Source: a gamma proteobacterium HTCC2207 (lineage in GTDB: Bacteria > Pseudomonadota > Gammaproteobacteria > Pseudomonadales > Porticoccaceae). Taken from it: a DNA stretch of 64,000 nt. Positions 17,151 through 26,748 of the stretch are shown piece after piece; the stretch's first letter is position 1, and every line of letters begins with the position of its first letter. The stretch covers positions 62,001 through 126,000 of the forward strand of contig CAJJAO010000010.1 in NCBI GenBank assembly GCA_905182265.1. The letters are read 5' to 3'. The notes under the pieces are model-generated. The model worked only from the letters and a program-made list of their open reading frames with translations. It did not search any database and was not told the DNA's origin. A program made the position numbers and the translations under genes.

Positions 17151-17591
17151 TTACCATTCACCAATATTTTGCATAGACACCCAAGGCTCCTTAGGTGGCA
17201 GGCGGCCGTCCTTCTGCAACAGCTCAATAGAAATGTTATCCGGCGAGCGGACAAAGGCCATGTGGCCGTCCCGAGGTGGGCGATTAATAGTCACACCAGC
17301 TGCCATTAACTTGTCGCAGGTCGCGTAAATATCGTCAACCCTATAGGCGAGATGCCCAAAGTTGCGGCCACCGGTATATTCCTCAGGGTCCCAATTATGG
17401 GTCAGCTCAATCAGGGGGGCGTTAGTCTTTTCGGCGGTAGCCAAATCTGCTGCTGCCGCGAGAAAGATCAGCGTAAAGCGTCCGGCTTTAACGTCTTGCC
17501 GAGACACCTCAGTCAGGCCTAATGCGCCACAATAAAAGTCTAGAGACTGCTCTAAATTAGATACTCGAATCATGGTGTGAAGAAACTGCAT
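17151..17591 (-). CDS. gloA: Glyoxalase I-like VOC protein (lactoylglutathione lyase)
   Basis: A 146-residue vicinal-oxygen-chelate protein with two beta-alpha-beta-beta-beta modules. [20 protein letters not shown] at the N terminus, the ELTHNW segment, NFGHLAYRV and SIELLQ contain the His and Glu metal ligands expected for glyoxalase I, which detoxifies methylglyoxal as its glutathione adduct. The length and motifs fit GloA, with slightly more residues than the E. coli enzyme (135). It precedes a short tandem repeat and the aceF stop on the same strand. The function by family is likely; a different VOC substrate cannot be excluded. Confidence 0.85.
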   Translation of the reverse strand: MQFLHTMIRVSNLEQSLDFYCGALGLTEVSRQDVKAGRFTLIFLAAAADLATAEKTNAPLIELTHNWDPEEYTGGRNFGHLAYRVDDIYATCDKLMAAGVTINRPPRDGHMAFVRSPDNISIELLQKDGRLPPKEPWVSMQNIGEW

Positions 17592-17632
17592 TGGCTAACC
17601 TCAGCTGTATTAGTTTTTTGGCAATTATAGCG

Positions 17633-17666
17633 TCAAAAGCTCAGGTCAAAAGCTCAATTCAAAAGC
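17633..17666. repeat. 13-bp tandem repeat x2.6 at the aceF stop
   Basis: TCAAAAGCTCAGG (17633-17645), TCAAAAGCTCAAT (17646-17658) and a partial TCAAAAGC (17659-17666) abut the last codons of aceF, whose stop codon is at 17667-17669. Confidence 0.75.
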
Positions 17667-19394
17667 CTATAGCGACAAATGACGAATATCACTGAGTGAT
17701 TTAACCAGATGAGTCATAAACCGCCCCGCATCACCACCGTTAATAACCCGATGATCATAGGATAAGCAGAGAGGAAGCATAAGCCGCGGAACAAATTCTG
17801 TGCCATTCCATACCGGCTTCATTTGGGATTTTGATACACCCAAAATACCCACCTCGGGGCTGTTGACTATAGGCGTAAAGCCCATGCCGCCGATAGCACC
17901 AAGACTAGACACAGTGAAGCAACCACCCTGCATATCACCCGGCTTTAACTTGCCATCGCGAGCACTGGAAGCCAGGGCCATAATATCCGCGGAGATATCC
18001 CAGATACCTTTTTCATTGGCATCTTTAATCACTGGCACCATCAACCCTCGAGGAGTATCAACCGCCATGCCTATATTGCAGTAGCGCTTCTGAATAAAGT
18101 GCTCGCCGTCTGCGGCCAAGGAGCGGTTAAATTCAGGATGGGCTTGCATGGCTGCGGCGAGCCCCTTAATCAAAAAGGCTACTGGTGTTACTTTAATACC
18201 GCGCTTCTCACCCTCATCTTTTAAGGACTTTCTGAAGGCTTCAAGGTCGGTAATATCCGCTTCATCAAAATGTGTCACATGGGGCACATTGAGCCAGTTG
18301 CGCTGCATATTAGCGGCGGTCAGCTTTTGAATCTTGCTCATGGCGATAGTTTCGATCTCGCCAAATTGACTAAAGTCGACTGCAGGTACCAACGGAATAC
18401 CCGTTCCAGCTGCGGATGCTGGTCCCGCTTTTAAGGCTGACTTTACATAATCGTTAACATCATCTTTTTGCACTCGCCCACGGGGGCCAGAACCAGAGAC
18501 TTTTTCTAGACTCACACCCAGTTCTCGGGCTAGGAGTCGCACGGCTGGGCCGGCATAGACATCACTGCTTGCCTTACCTTCATTGTCTGCAGGCGCTGTG
18601 GCGGGCTGTGATTGAGCCAGGGGTGCGGCTTTGGGCGCGGGGGCAGAAGCCGGAGCAGGTATTGCTGGCTCGGGCGCTTGTGCAGCTTCAGTGCTTTCGA
18701 TACTAGTGCTTTCTATACTAGTGCTCTTTGTATCTGAGCTCTTTGCATCTGCGCTATTTATATCTGAGCTACTTACCTCAAGAACAAGCACCTCACTACC
18801 GGTATTAAGCTTGTCACCTTCGGCGGCAATAATTTTTATTACAATACCGCTATGGGAAGACGGAACATCCATAGTGGCCTTATCGGACTCAAGCACCAAG
18901 AGCGTATCGCCCTCTTCTACTTGATCGCCAACAGCGACAGACAATTCAATAACATCCACAGGATTATCACTGCCAATATCTGGCACCAGGATCAGCTGCT
19001 CGGACGATGACTCTGGCACGGGTTCCGCGACTGGCTCAGCGACTGTTTTAGTTGCGACTGCGGCTTCAACTTCCTTTTCTACTTCTGCCGACTTCTCAGA
19101 AGCAGGAGCAGGAGCAGAAGCAGAAGCAGCTTCTGTATCAACCGCAACAGCCGAGTCGGCAGTTTCTATTTCAGCAATTGCATCGCCAACCTTTACCGTA
19201 TCGCCATCGGCAACCAGATATTTAACCAGCGTACCCTCATGGGGGCTCGGCACATCCATGGTTGCCTTGTCAGACTCGAGTACCAGCAGAGAATCCTCTA
19301 TGGCTACCTTATCTCCCTGAGCAAGGCTCAGCTCAATAACATCAACGCTCTCTGCGCCACCCAGATCTGGAACTGTTACTATTTCAACGGCCAC
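17667..19394 (-). CDS. aceF: Pyruvate dehydrogenase E2, dihydrolipoyl acetyltransferase
   Basis: This core of the pyruvate dehydrogenase complex passes the acetyl group to CoA. The start is GTG with AAGGAA ahead of it. Domains in order: lipoyl domain 1 (ESDKATMDVPS at ~39-49), linker, lipoyl domain 2 (second ESDKATMDVPS at ~168), a repetitive Ser/Thr/Ala/Pro linker, the peripheral subunit-binding domain (AGPAVRLLARELGVSLEKV, ~281-299), and the catalytic acetyltransferase domain ending in SYDHRVINGGDAGRF with its catalytic His. The two-lipoyl layout is common in gammaproteobacteria other than E. coli, which has three. The E3 gene (lpd) is not adjacent. It lies 62 bases behind aceE in the same operon. 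Confidence 0.96.
   Translation of the reverse strand: MAVEIVTVPDLGGAESVDVIELSLAQGDKVAIEDSLLVLESDKATMDVPSPHEGTLVKYLVADGDTVKVGDAIAEIETADSAVAVDTEAASASAPAPASEKSAEVEKEVEAAVATKTVAEPVAEPVPESSSEQLILVPDIGSDNPVDVIELSVAVGDQVEEGDTLLVLESDKATMDVPSSHSGIVIKIIAAEGDKLNTGSEVLVLEVSSSDINSADAKSSDTKSTSIESTSIESTEAAQAPEPAIPAPASAPAPKAAPLAQSQPATAPADNEGKASSDVYAGPAVRLLARELGVSLEKVSGSGPRGRVQKDDVNDYVKSALKAGPASAAGTGIPLVPAVDFSQFGEIETIAMSKIQKLTAANMQRNWLNVPHVTHFDEADITDLEAFRKSLKDEGEKRGIKVTPVAFLIKGLAAAMQAHPEFNRSLAADGEHFIQKRYCNIGMAVDTPRGLMVPVIKDANEKGIWDISADIMALASSARDGKLKPGDMQGGCFTVSSLGAIGGMGFTPIVNSPEVGILGVSKSQMKPVWNGTEFVPRLMLPLCLSYDHRVINGGDAGRFMTHLVKSLSDIRHLSL
18693..18767 (-). repeat. 15-bp tandem repeat x5 in the aceF interdomain linker
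   Basis: Five 15-bp units starting GCT on the plus strand encode, on the minus strand, the five-residue series SDINS, ADAKS, SDTKS, TSIES, TSIES. E2 linkers are often repetitive, but the DNA repeat here is exact in length. Confidence 0.75.
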
Positions 19395-19456
19395 TGATTA
19401 TTCCTTTGCTATTACCACTAGGTTTAAAAATACTAATGTTATGAGTACTGGTTTTA

Positions 19457-22102
19457 TTACAGATAGAGAGGGTTACTCTTTTCTGGGTCTATACCAAATT
19501 CTGCGATAGCTTTTGCCACCACCGAAGTCTTTATGTCACCCTGATCCGCCAACGCTTTTAACGCAGTGATCACAATAAAGTAACGGTCAACCTCAAAGAA
19601 GTGACGCAGCGCAGCGCGACTGTCACTGCGGCCAAAGCCATCGGTGCCCAGCACATGCAACGGCTGCTTAATATAGCAACGCATCTGTTCACCATAGTTC
19701 TTCATATAGTCCGTCGCCACTACCACTGGCCCTGAGTTATCACCAAGCTGCTGGGTAATATAAGACTCTTGAGCCTTCTCTGTGGGGTGCAGCAGGTTCC
19801 AACGATCTACGGCCTGGCCTTCTCGCACAAGCTCATTAACACTAGTCAGACTCCAAATATCTGCCTCAACATCAAACTTCTCTTTAAGAATGTCGGCGGC
19901 AAAACGTACTTCGTTCAAAATAGTACCGGCGCCCATCAAGGTGATCTTATGCTTTGCGGCTCCAGCTTCTGCAAACTTGTACATACCTTTGATAATGCCC
20001 TCTTCGGCACCCTCAGGTAATGCTGGTTGAACATAGTTTTCGTTCATTGTGGTCAGGTAGTAAAAGCAGTTTTCTTTGTCTTCAAACATGCGCTTAATGC
20101 CGTCCTGCACAATGATCGCCAGTTCATAACTAAAGGCAGCATCGTAACTTTTACAATTGGGAATGGTATTAGCCAAAATCAGACTGTGTCCATCCTGGTG
20201 CTGCAAGCCTTCACCGTTCAATGTGGTTCGGCCAGCAGTAGCGCCAATCAAAAAGCCCCGCGCTTGACTGTCGCCAGAAGCCCAAGCCAGGTCACCAATA
20301 CGCTGGAAACCAAACATAGAATAGAAAATATAAAACGGAATCATGGGCACAGCATTAGTGCTGTAAGACGTTGCCAGAGCCAACCAAGCAGACATAGCAC
20401 CCGCCTCATTGATACCCTCTTCCAAAATCACACCTTTTTTATCTTCCTTGTAATACATAATTTGCTGGTGATCATGGGGTACGTATTTTTGACCCGCAGA
20501 GGTGTAGATACCCAGCTGTCGGAACATGCCTTCCATACCAAACGTGCGTGCCTCATCAGGAACGATGGGAACCACGTACTGGCCAATATTTTTGTCTTTA
20601 ATTAACGTCGACAGAACTCGAACAAAAGCCATGGTGGTAGAGATTTCTCGCTCACCTGTGCTCTCTAGCTGCTTGGCAAACTTCTCTAGCTTAGGCACCT
20701 GCATGGGCTCAAAGTGAGACTTGCGCGATGGCAAAGGCCCACCCAACGCTTCACGACGCCTTTTCATATAGGTAATTTCTGGGCTATCTTCCGGTGGACA
20801 ATAATAGGGAACAGTTTCTAACTCATCGTCAGCAACAGGAATACCAAAACGATCGCGGAAATAACGCAGACCATCTAGGTCGAGCTTTTTCACCGAATGA
20901 GTATCGTTAGCCGCTTGACCATCGCCTAGGCCATAGCCTTTAACGGTGTGAGCCAAAATAACAGTGGGCTTACCTTTGCTGGCCGCAGCTTCTGAGTAGG
21001 CAGCGTAGACCTTATAGGGGTCATGGCCACCGCGGTTGAGGGCCATAATCTGGTCGTCGGTCATGTCCTTCACCAGCTCTAACAGCTCTGGGTATTTGCC
21101 AAAGAAGTGTTCGCGGGTATAGGCGCCGCCATTATATTTGTAGTTTTGTAATTCGCCGTCACAGACTTCGTTCATGCGCTTGATCAGCATGCCACTCTTG
21201 TCTTTTTCTAGCAGTGGATCCCAGTGACGGCCCCATATGACCTTAATCACATTCCAGCCAGCACCACGGAATACACCTTCGAGCTCTTGAATAATTTTGC
21301 CATTACCGCGCACAGGGCCATCGAGACGCTGCAGGTTGCAGTTAATCACAAAGATCAGGTTTTCTAGGCCTTCACGGCCTGCCAGGGAAATAGCACCGAG
21401 ACTTTCCGGCTCATCACATTCGCCGTCACCCAAAAACGCCCAAACCTTTCGGTTACCGCGTGGGGAGAGGCTTCGCGCAGAAAGGTAGCGCATAATGTGG
21501 GCCTGATAAATGGCCTGAATTGGACCCAAGCCCATAGAAACCGTTGGAAACTGCCAGTAATCCGGCATCAACCATGGGTGGGGGTACGAAGACAGGCCAG
21601 TGCCATCGACTTCACGGCGAAAGTTGTCCAGCTGGTCAATGGTTAACCGCCCCTCTAAGAATGAGCGGGCGTACATGCCTGGGGCACTGTGTCCCTGAAA
21701 GAACACCAAATCACCCATATCTTCGCCGTCAGAACCACGGAAAAAATAGTTAAAACCTATGTCATAAAGAGTGGCTGCAGAAGAGAAGCTTGCGATATGT
21801 CCGCCAATACCTTCACTTTTACTATTAGCTCTCATTACCATCGCCAGCGCGTTCCAGCGTACCAGCGAACGAATACGACGCTCCATAAACAGGTCGCCGG
21901 GCATAGTCTCTTCGCGATTAGACGCGATGGTATTGCGGAATGGTGTTGTGACTGACTGAGGTAGCTGAATACCTTCGTCTGTGGCATGGGCCTGGAGCTG
22001 AGTCAGTATGTAAGTAGCACGATCATCTCCCTGAGCTCGACAAATTGAATCAAACGCGTCGAGCCATTCTTGGGTTTCAGCTGGGTCTAGATCCTGCGAC
22101 AT
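19457..22102 (-). CDS. aceE: Pyruvate dehydrogenase E1 component (homodimeric type)
   Basis: The thiamine-diphosphate enzyme decarboxylates pyruvate and acetylates the lipoyl group of E2. Its 881 residues match the homodimeric AceE family. Visible are SAPGMYARSFLEGRL, the ThDP motif GDGECDEPES to NLIFVINCNLQRLDGP (the GDG...NCN signature), and the C-terminal TDGFGRSDSRAALRHFFEVD. It is the first gene of an aceE-aceF operon. The 290 bases upstream (to the M16 protease stop) are AT-rich with no gene and no PdhR-like operator that I can recognise, so the regulation may differ from E. coli. The Shine-Dalgarno before the ATG is weak. Confidence 0.96.
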   Translation of the reverse strand: MSQDLDPAETQEWLDAFDSICRAQGDDRATYILTQLQAHATDEGIQLPQSVTTPFRNTIASNREETMPGDLFMERRIRSLVRWNALAMVMRANSKSEGIGGHIASFSSAATLYDIGFNYFFRGSDGEDMGDLVFFQGHSAPGMYARSFLEGRLTIDQLDNFRREVDGTGLSSYPHPWLMPDYWQFPTVSMGLGPIQAIYQAHIMRYLSARSLSPRGNRKVWAFLGDGECDEPESLGAISLAGREGLENLIFVINCNLQRLDGPVRGNGKIIQELEGVFRGAGWNVIKVIWGRHWDPLLEKDKSGMLIKRMNEVCDGELQNYKYNGGAYTREHFFGKYPELLELVKDMTDDQIMALNRGGHDPYKVYAAYSEAAASKGKPTVILAHTVKGYGLGDGQAANDTHSVKKLDLDGLRYFRDRFGIPVADDELETVPYYCPPEDSPEITYMKRRREALGGPLPSRKSHFEPMQVPKLEKFAKQLESTGEREISTTMAFVRVLSTLIKDKNIGQYVVPIVPDEARTFGMEGMFRQLGIYTSAGQKYVPHDHQQIMYYKEDKKGVILEEGINEAGAMSAWLALATSYSTNAVPMIPFYIFYSMFGFQRIGDLAWASGDSQARGFLIGATAGRTTLNGEGLQHQDGHSLILANTIPNCKSYDAAFSYELAIIVQDGIKRMFEDKENCFYYLTTMNENYVQPALPEGAEEGIIKGMYKFAEAGAAKHKITLMGAGTILNEVRFAADILKEKFDVEADIWSLTSVNELVREGQAVDRWNLLHPTEKAQESYITQQLGDNSGPVVVATDYMKNYGEQMRCYIKQPLHVLGTDGFGRSDSRAALRHFFEVDRYFIVITALKALADQGDIKTSVVAKAIAEFGIDPEKSNPLYL

Positions 22103-22392
22103 GCGGCACCAATCAAAGTAAGTTAGCTAAAGAAGCGACAGATCATCTGAAACCAGCTAAGCCCATGACGTTGGACGCGGCAGATTTGCAAGAGACCTAT
22201 CTACTGAGGCGCCCATAATAATGTAGCTACACTACAAAATCAACGTCATTAGGCTACTATCAAGCACCTCGTAAATCTATAAATTAGATTATAAAAGCCA
22301 TATAAGCATATGATTAATAATGATTATACGTTTATAAATAGCAAATCTTAATAAGTTAGTTTAACTACAAAAAGCCTTTTAAATCACTGATT

Positions 22393-25275
22393 CTAAAAGT
22401 CGTAGCTGTAGATTTCACCCCCATCACGCAAATCAATAACAGTGTTAGGCTCACCGGGACCGGCAGTTTTCAGCCAAAGAGCCCTAGGGTTACTTAGAAT
22501 CATATCCCCATAAGCCAGCTGTAAAGACTCGACTGTCACCCCCCGTATTGCGGCGGCTAGCTGCTCACGAAAATCAAACCCATCGTAGCCTAAGCCTAGT
22601 GATGTCATAAAACGAGAATTCATCTCGGAGAGGTTCTTAGGCTTCTCCTCGAGACTCCCCAGTAAAGATGCTTGATAACGCTCAAGGTCCTCTGCGGCCA
22701 ACTCACTTACATCAGCCCTGTAATCCTTAAGAAACTGGAGAAACTCCTGCCGCAACTGCTCTTCATCGGCCACTGGAGACTGGGCCAGCATAGCCAAACC
22801 GGGCACGGGGCCAAAATGGCTAGCAAACGCAGACACTACATAGCCAAGCTGTTTTTCGGTACGCAGGCTATTGTAAAAAGGTGCTGACAGCATCTCAGCC
22901 ATAACTGCAAAGGTTGCTCTCTGGGCCAGGCTGTCAGATGCGGCCTGTATATAAAGTATCTGCACAGCATCATCATGGTCGACCGGTATCTGTACCTGAT
23001 TCTCCCCTGCCGGCAACTTGGCAATAACCGATGGGTTGGTAATCTCAGCCAAGGGTAATGCGCTAGATAGCTGCTTCACGAGCGCCCTAGCACCAACCTC
23101 AGTATGGTTACCGCTTACCAGCACCTGCAACTCAACGGCACTGAGCAGATCCTCGGAATAGGCCTGCAGCTGCTCCATAGTCACAGCCTTAAGAACAGGC
23201 GCTTTTTGCAATGGCGTCCAACGGCCGGAAACCATCGCATATACGCCGGCCATGCCTTGGCGGAACGGATACTCACGCTGGAAGTTATCAAACTTGCGCA
23301 GGCGTGTTTGCTTCAACTGTTCAAATTTAGCGACATCCCAATCAGGCTCTTTTAATACCGCAAGAATATCTGCCAGCAGCACGGCTTGCTTGTCGGAATA
23401 GCCCCCAACAACCACCGACAGGCCACTGCCATCAACTGACAAAGAAAAACTTAGCCCTGCCTCTGTAGCCGGATAGACCGTAGCATTTAGCTGATCGCGA
23501 ATAATATCCAGATACAGCTCAGCCTTGACCATTCCCTCTAGGCTCGACGTCTTATCTGTGCCAAGCGAGGCAATAACATGAGCCTTGGGTACGGCGTACC
23601 TAGTATCGACTAGATGCCAGGCTCTCAACCCTTCACTGTCAATCAGCTCTCCCGGAACCTGCTGGGGGTCGCTATTGGCAACTAACGTCAAATCACTGGG
23701 CAGATAACGGTTCTTGTCGGGACTACCAAGCTCTGCCACCTTGGCAGGTGATTCCCACTTTGCAACAACCTGTGCGTCAACTGGGCCTGCTGAGTAGTCA
23801 GCTTGATAACGCTCAGTCACCGAGTCAGTTTTAACCTCAGGGGCCGTCACTGTCATTATTAAATTATCTGGCGTCAATTTATTCAAGATATCGGCGATTT
23901 GCTTCTCGTCATAGCCTTCCATCACATAGCCAGCATGCAAAACATCAGCGACCGGATAAAGCTGCATTAGGCCCGATATGCCCGAGACATAACCCATAGG
24001 GCCTTGCTTTTGCTTAAATCGAAAGCTGATATCAGCAATCTGTGCCTGCTCATCGTAGCGCCAGCCCTGTAAACCTTCACGCTGTAAATACTGAATCCAG
24101 GCAAAAGTCATCTCCGTGATCTGGTGTCGCTGGCGATACCCTTCTGGCGTCAAGGCCATATCGATTGAGAACAGGCTAGCACTGCGGTCCTGTAACCCCT
24201 GCCCTGCGCTCAGGCTCTCTATCCAGCCTCGGTCCTTGAGCAGCTTTGCCAGACTGCCCTCACCCTCATAGCCCATGAGCGAACCTAGAAAGCGAGCAGG
24301 CTTGGTTCGCCACATTGACTGCAGGTTTGGCAGCTGAAAACTCATATCTAGACTGCGGGTATCTTTAAGGGGCTTGACAGTAATCGCCAACGGCAAGCGC
24401 TCTTTGGCGACAAAATAATCAATGGGAGCCTCTACCTGAGCATCGGTATTAGCAATAATCTCAAAGCGCGGCACTATCATTGCCTCAAGCTCATCGAGGC
24501 TTTCATTACCCAACACAACAAGCTTCATCAGGTTGGCAGAATAGTAGCGCTGGTAGCTGGCAATTAACTCATCTCGCACTGTGCTGGTTTCATTGTCAGC
24601 CAAGGTTTGCAGATTACCCACAGTGAACTTAGACAGTGGGTGCTTGGGGTCAACCTGCTGTTGCAATACATCAAACCCCCGCCGGCCATCGTCCTTAATT
24701 TTTAAGCGGTACTCTGACTCAACAGCATTGCGCTCACGATCAACATATTTAGCATCAAAATTAGGGCTCGAGAAAAAAGGCGCGAAACGATCTAGGGCCT
24801 GCTCAAGATAAGCCGAGTTGATATCAAAAAAGTAGGTGGTATTTTCGAGGCCAGTACCAGCATTGTGGCTACCGCCGTGCTCGCTAATAAAGGTTTGGTA
24901 ATCACCCGGGTTCGGATAATCCTTAGTCCCCAAAAACAGCATGTGCTCAAGAAAATGGACCAGGCCCTCACGGCTTTTAGGGTTCTGATAACTACCCACA
25001 TAGACATCCAGAGCAGCCGCAGACTTCTCAGCCTCGGGGTCTGAGATGAGTAACACATCCAGCTGGTTCTTTAATTTGATATGCCGGTATTCGCGACTGT
25101 CGTTGGGGCTTTTAATGACGACCGACAGGCTGGCTGAATCAACTTCAACAGCAGTTGCACTCTCATTCTCATTACCGCCACTACAGCCCTGTAAGCCAAA
25201 GACTAAAACTAGTACTGAGATGGCTTTGAACGATGATAAACATAGGCTATTGCCTATAGACGAGAGGCTGAACAT
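22393..25275 (-). CDS. M16-family (insulysin/pitrilysin-like) zinc protease lipoprotein
   Basis: A 960-residue protease with two M16 halves. The active half has the inverted zinc motif HFLEH (His107, Glu110, His111) and the third ligand Glu188 in VESEYR, at the spacing seen in pitrilysin. SHNAGTGLENTTYFFDI is another signature of the insulysin branch. The N terminus carries a lipoprotein signal ending LQGC (Cys31), so the enzyme is probably anchored in the periplasm, unlike soluble E. coli PtrA. The family degrades small peptides enclosed in its chamber. The gene is followed by a 290-base AT-rich gap before aceE and is preceded by the PerM-like gene's repeat region. Confidence 0.93.
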   Translation of the reverse strand: MFSLSSIGNSLCLSSFKAISVLVLVFGLQGCSGGNENESATAVEVDSASLSVVIKSPNDSREYRHIKLKNQLDVLLISDPEAEKSAAALDVYVGSYQNPKSREGLVHFLEHMLFLGTKDYPNPGDYQTFISEHGGSHNAGTGLENTTYFFDINSAYLEQALDRFAPFFSSPNFDAKYVDRERNAVESEYRLKIKDDGRRGFDVLQQQVDPKHPLSKFTVGNLQTLADNETSTVRDELIASYQRYYSANLMKLVVLGNESLDELEAMIVPRFEIIANTDAQVEAPIDYFVAKERLPLAITVKPLKDTRSLDMSFQLPNLQSMWRTKPARFLGSLMGYEGEGSLAKLLKDRGWIESLSAGQGLQDRSASLFSIDMALTPEGYRQRHQITEMTFAWIQYLQREGLQGWRYDEQAQIADISFRFKQKQGPMGYVSGISGLMQLYPVADVLHAGYVMEGYDEKQIADILNKLTPDNLIMTVTAPEVKTDSVTERYQADYSAGPVDAQVVAKWESPAKVAELGSPDKNRYLPSDLTLVANSDPQQVPGELIDSEGLRAWHLVDTRYAVPKAHVIASLGTDKTSSLEGMVKAELYLDIIRDQLNATVYPATEAGLSFSLSVDGSGLSVVVGGYSDKQAVLLADILAVLKEPDWDVAKFEQLKQTRLRKFDNFQREYPFRQGMAGVYAMVSGRWTPLQKAPVLKAVTMEQLQAYSEDLLSAVELQVLVSGNHTEVGARALVKQLSSALPLAEITNPSVIAKLPAGENQVQIPVDHDDAVQILYIQAASDSLAQRATFAVMAEMLSAPFYNSLRTEKQLGYVVSAFASHFGPVPGLAMLAQSPVADEEQLRQEFLQFLKDYRADVSELAAEDLERYQASLLGSLEEKPKNLSEMNSRFMTSLGLGYDGFDFREQLAAAIRGVTVESLQLAYGDMILSNPRALWLKTAGPGEPNTVIDLRDGGEIYSYDF

Positions 25276-25353
25276 GGGAGCTTCCTTTTTATTGTGCCCC
25301 GTAGGGCTTAATTAAGCTGACTAAAATAAACTGTCTCTGTATTAATGGGCCAA

Positions 25354-25418
25354 GCTAGGTGCTTTAGCTAGGTGCTTTAGTTAGATGCTTAGGCTAGGTG
25401 CTTAGACTAGGTGCTCAG
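25354..25418. repeat. 13-bp tandem repeat x5 running through a stop codon
   Basis: Five contiguous 13-bp units, consensus GCTAGGTGCTTAG, at 25354, 25367, 25380, 25393 and 25406. The first two are identical. The last one contains the TGA stop (25415-25417) of the AI-2E-like gene, so the array begins inside the gene and continues into the intergenic space. Confidence 0.9.
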
Positions 25419-26509
25419 GCTTTCGCATCTAGCTCTAACTCTTCGTTCGGACCATCGTCCACTACTTTACGAGGCCAGGCGTTATAGACGGCCTTGACCA
25501 ATGTGGCCAGTGGTATGGCAAAGAACACGCCCCAAAACCCCCAGATCCCACCAAACAAAAGCACTGCAATAATAATGGCAACCGGGTGTAAATTGACCAC
25601 CTCAGAAAACAACAAGGGCACCAACAGATTGCCATCGATAAACTGGATTACGCCATAAACCATAAACAGCCAGAAGAACTCACCGGAATAACCCCATTGC
25701 ATATAGCCAACCAGCATGACCGGTAAAGTGACCACAGAGGCACCTATATAGGGTATTAACACTGACAACCCTACTAACAGAGCCAGTAGCGCGGCGTAGT
25801 TGAGGCCGAGGATCAAGAAGGCAATATAAGACACTGACCCAACGATAAGAATCTCAATGGCCTTGCCTCGGACATAATTGGCAAACTGTATATCCATCTC
25901 AGACCAAATTGCTGTCATCACACTGCGCTCCTTAGGCAGCAGGTTGGTCAAAAACCCGATCAGAATGTCTTTGTCCTTGAGCATAAAGAACACTAGTAGA
26001 GGCACTAGCAACAAATAGATCATCACTACGAATATACCCGGGAAACTGCTGATAGACAGAGTTACCATTTGCTCCGCAAGCTTCGCCAATTCTTCAGATA
26101 GCCTTGCGACGATAATTTGAAACTGCTCTGGGCTGACATATTCCGCATATTTTTCTGGCAACGTCACCAGCAACTCGCGGATTCTGCCCACCATATTGGG
26201 TAGCTCAGCAATAAATAAGGATGTCTGGCGCCCCACGAGAGGGATAAGGCCAACCAACACAGAGAAAAAGCCAACAATAAATAAACTATAGGTGATGATC
26301 ATAGCCATGCGCGCAGACACGCCTCGACGGCGCAAAGTAGCGACTAAGCCCTGCAAGAGAAAAGACAGTATCAGGGCTGTAAAAACCGGCCCTAGAACCG
26401 TTCCCAGCGTCGCGCCAACGATAAGTGACACCACCAACATAACCAACAACAACACCGCTTCTTCGTTGCTGAAATACTGCTCCTGCCACTTTTGTAATAC
26501 CTGCTTCAT
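25415..26509 (-). CDS. AI-2E/PerM-family membrane transporter
   Basis: A 364-residue inner-membrane protein with about eight hydrophobic segments. It shows the family pattern: two N-terminal helices, a long periplasmic/coiled segment (PEKYAEYVSPEQFQIIVARL), then the conserved FVVMIYLLLVPLLVFFMLKD and, near the C terminus, GNLLVPLLFSEVVNLHPV and GGIWGFWGVFFAIPLA. Members include TqsA and PerM; some behave as Na+/H+ antiporters, others export autoinducer-2. GAGGGG precedes the ATG at a good distance. The substrate cannot be deduced. Transcription is divergent from bepA, 239 bases away. Confidence 0.9.
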   Translation of the reverse strand: MKQVLQKWQEQYFSNEEAVLLLVMLVVSLIVGATLGTVLGPVFTALILSFLLQGLVATLRRRGVSARMAMIITYSLFIVGFFSVLVGLIPLVGRQTSLFIAELPNMVGRIRELLVTLPEKYAEYVSPEQFQIIVARLSEELAKLAEQMVTLSISSFPGIFVVMIYLLLVPLLVFFMLKDKDILIGFLTNLLPKERSVMTAIWSEMDIQFANYVRGKAIEILIVGSVSYIAFLILGLNYAALLALLVGLSVLIPYIGASVVTLPVMLVGYMQWGYSGEFFWLFMVYGVIQFIDGNLLVPLLFSEVVNLHPVAIIIAVLLFGGIWGFWGVFFAIPLATLVKAVYNAWPRKVVDDGPNEELELDAKA

Positions 26510-26748
26510 GCAAACCCCTCGATTAGCTATCAGACCATTAAACGGTCACCTGCCATGCGGGGTCAACCAATTTTGCTGCTATCCCGTTGTAGGTTGCATC
26601 TGACATGAAACTAGGCAATATTTCAACTGTCGAAATAGGCGCAATTATTCGCTACAGTAAGCGTATAAATAAGTAAGGTTGTTAAACTACAACTTTGGTA
26701 AAAGAGCAATCGTCCCACTCACTAATCACTAGGCTGTAAAGTCCCATT

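Noticed and set aside
20027..20605. Open frame of 192 codons on the plus strand within aceE
   Set aside because: It is antisense to a highly conserved part of aceE, has no ribosome site, and its translation has no protein-like pattern.
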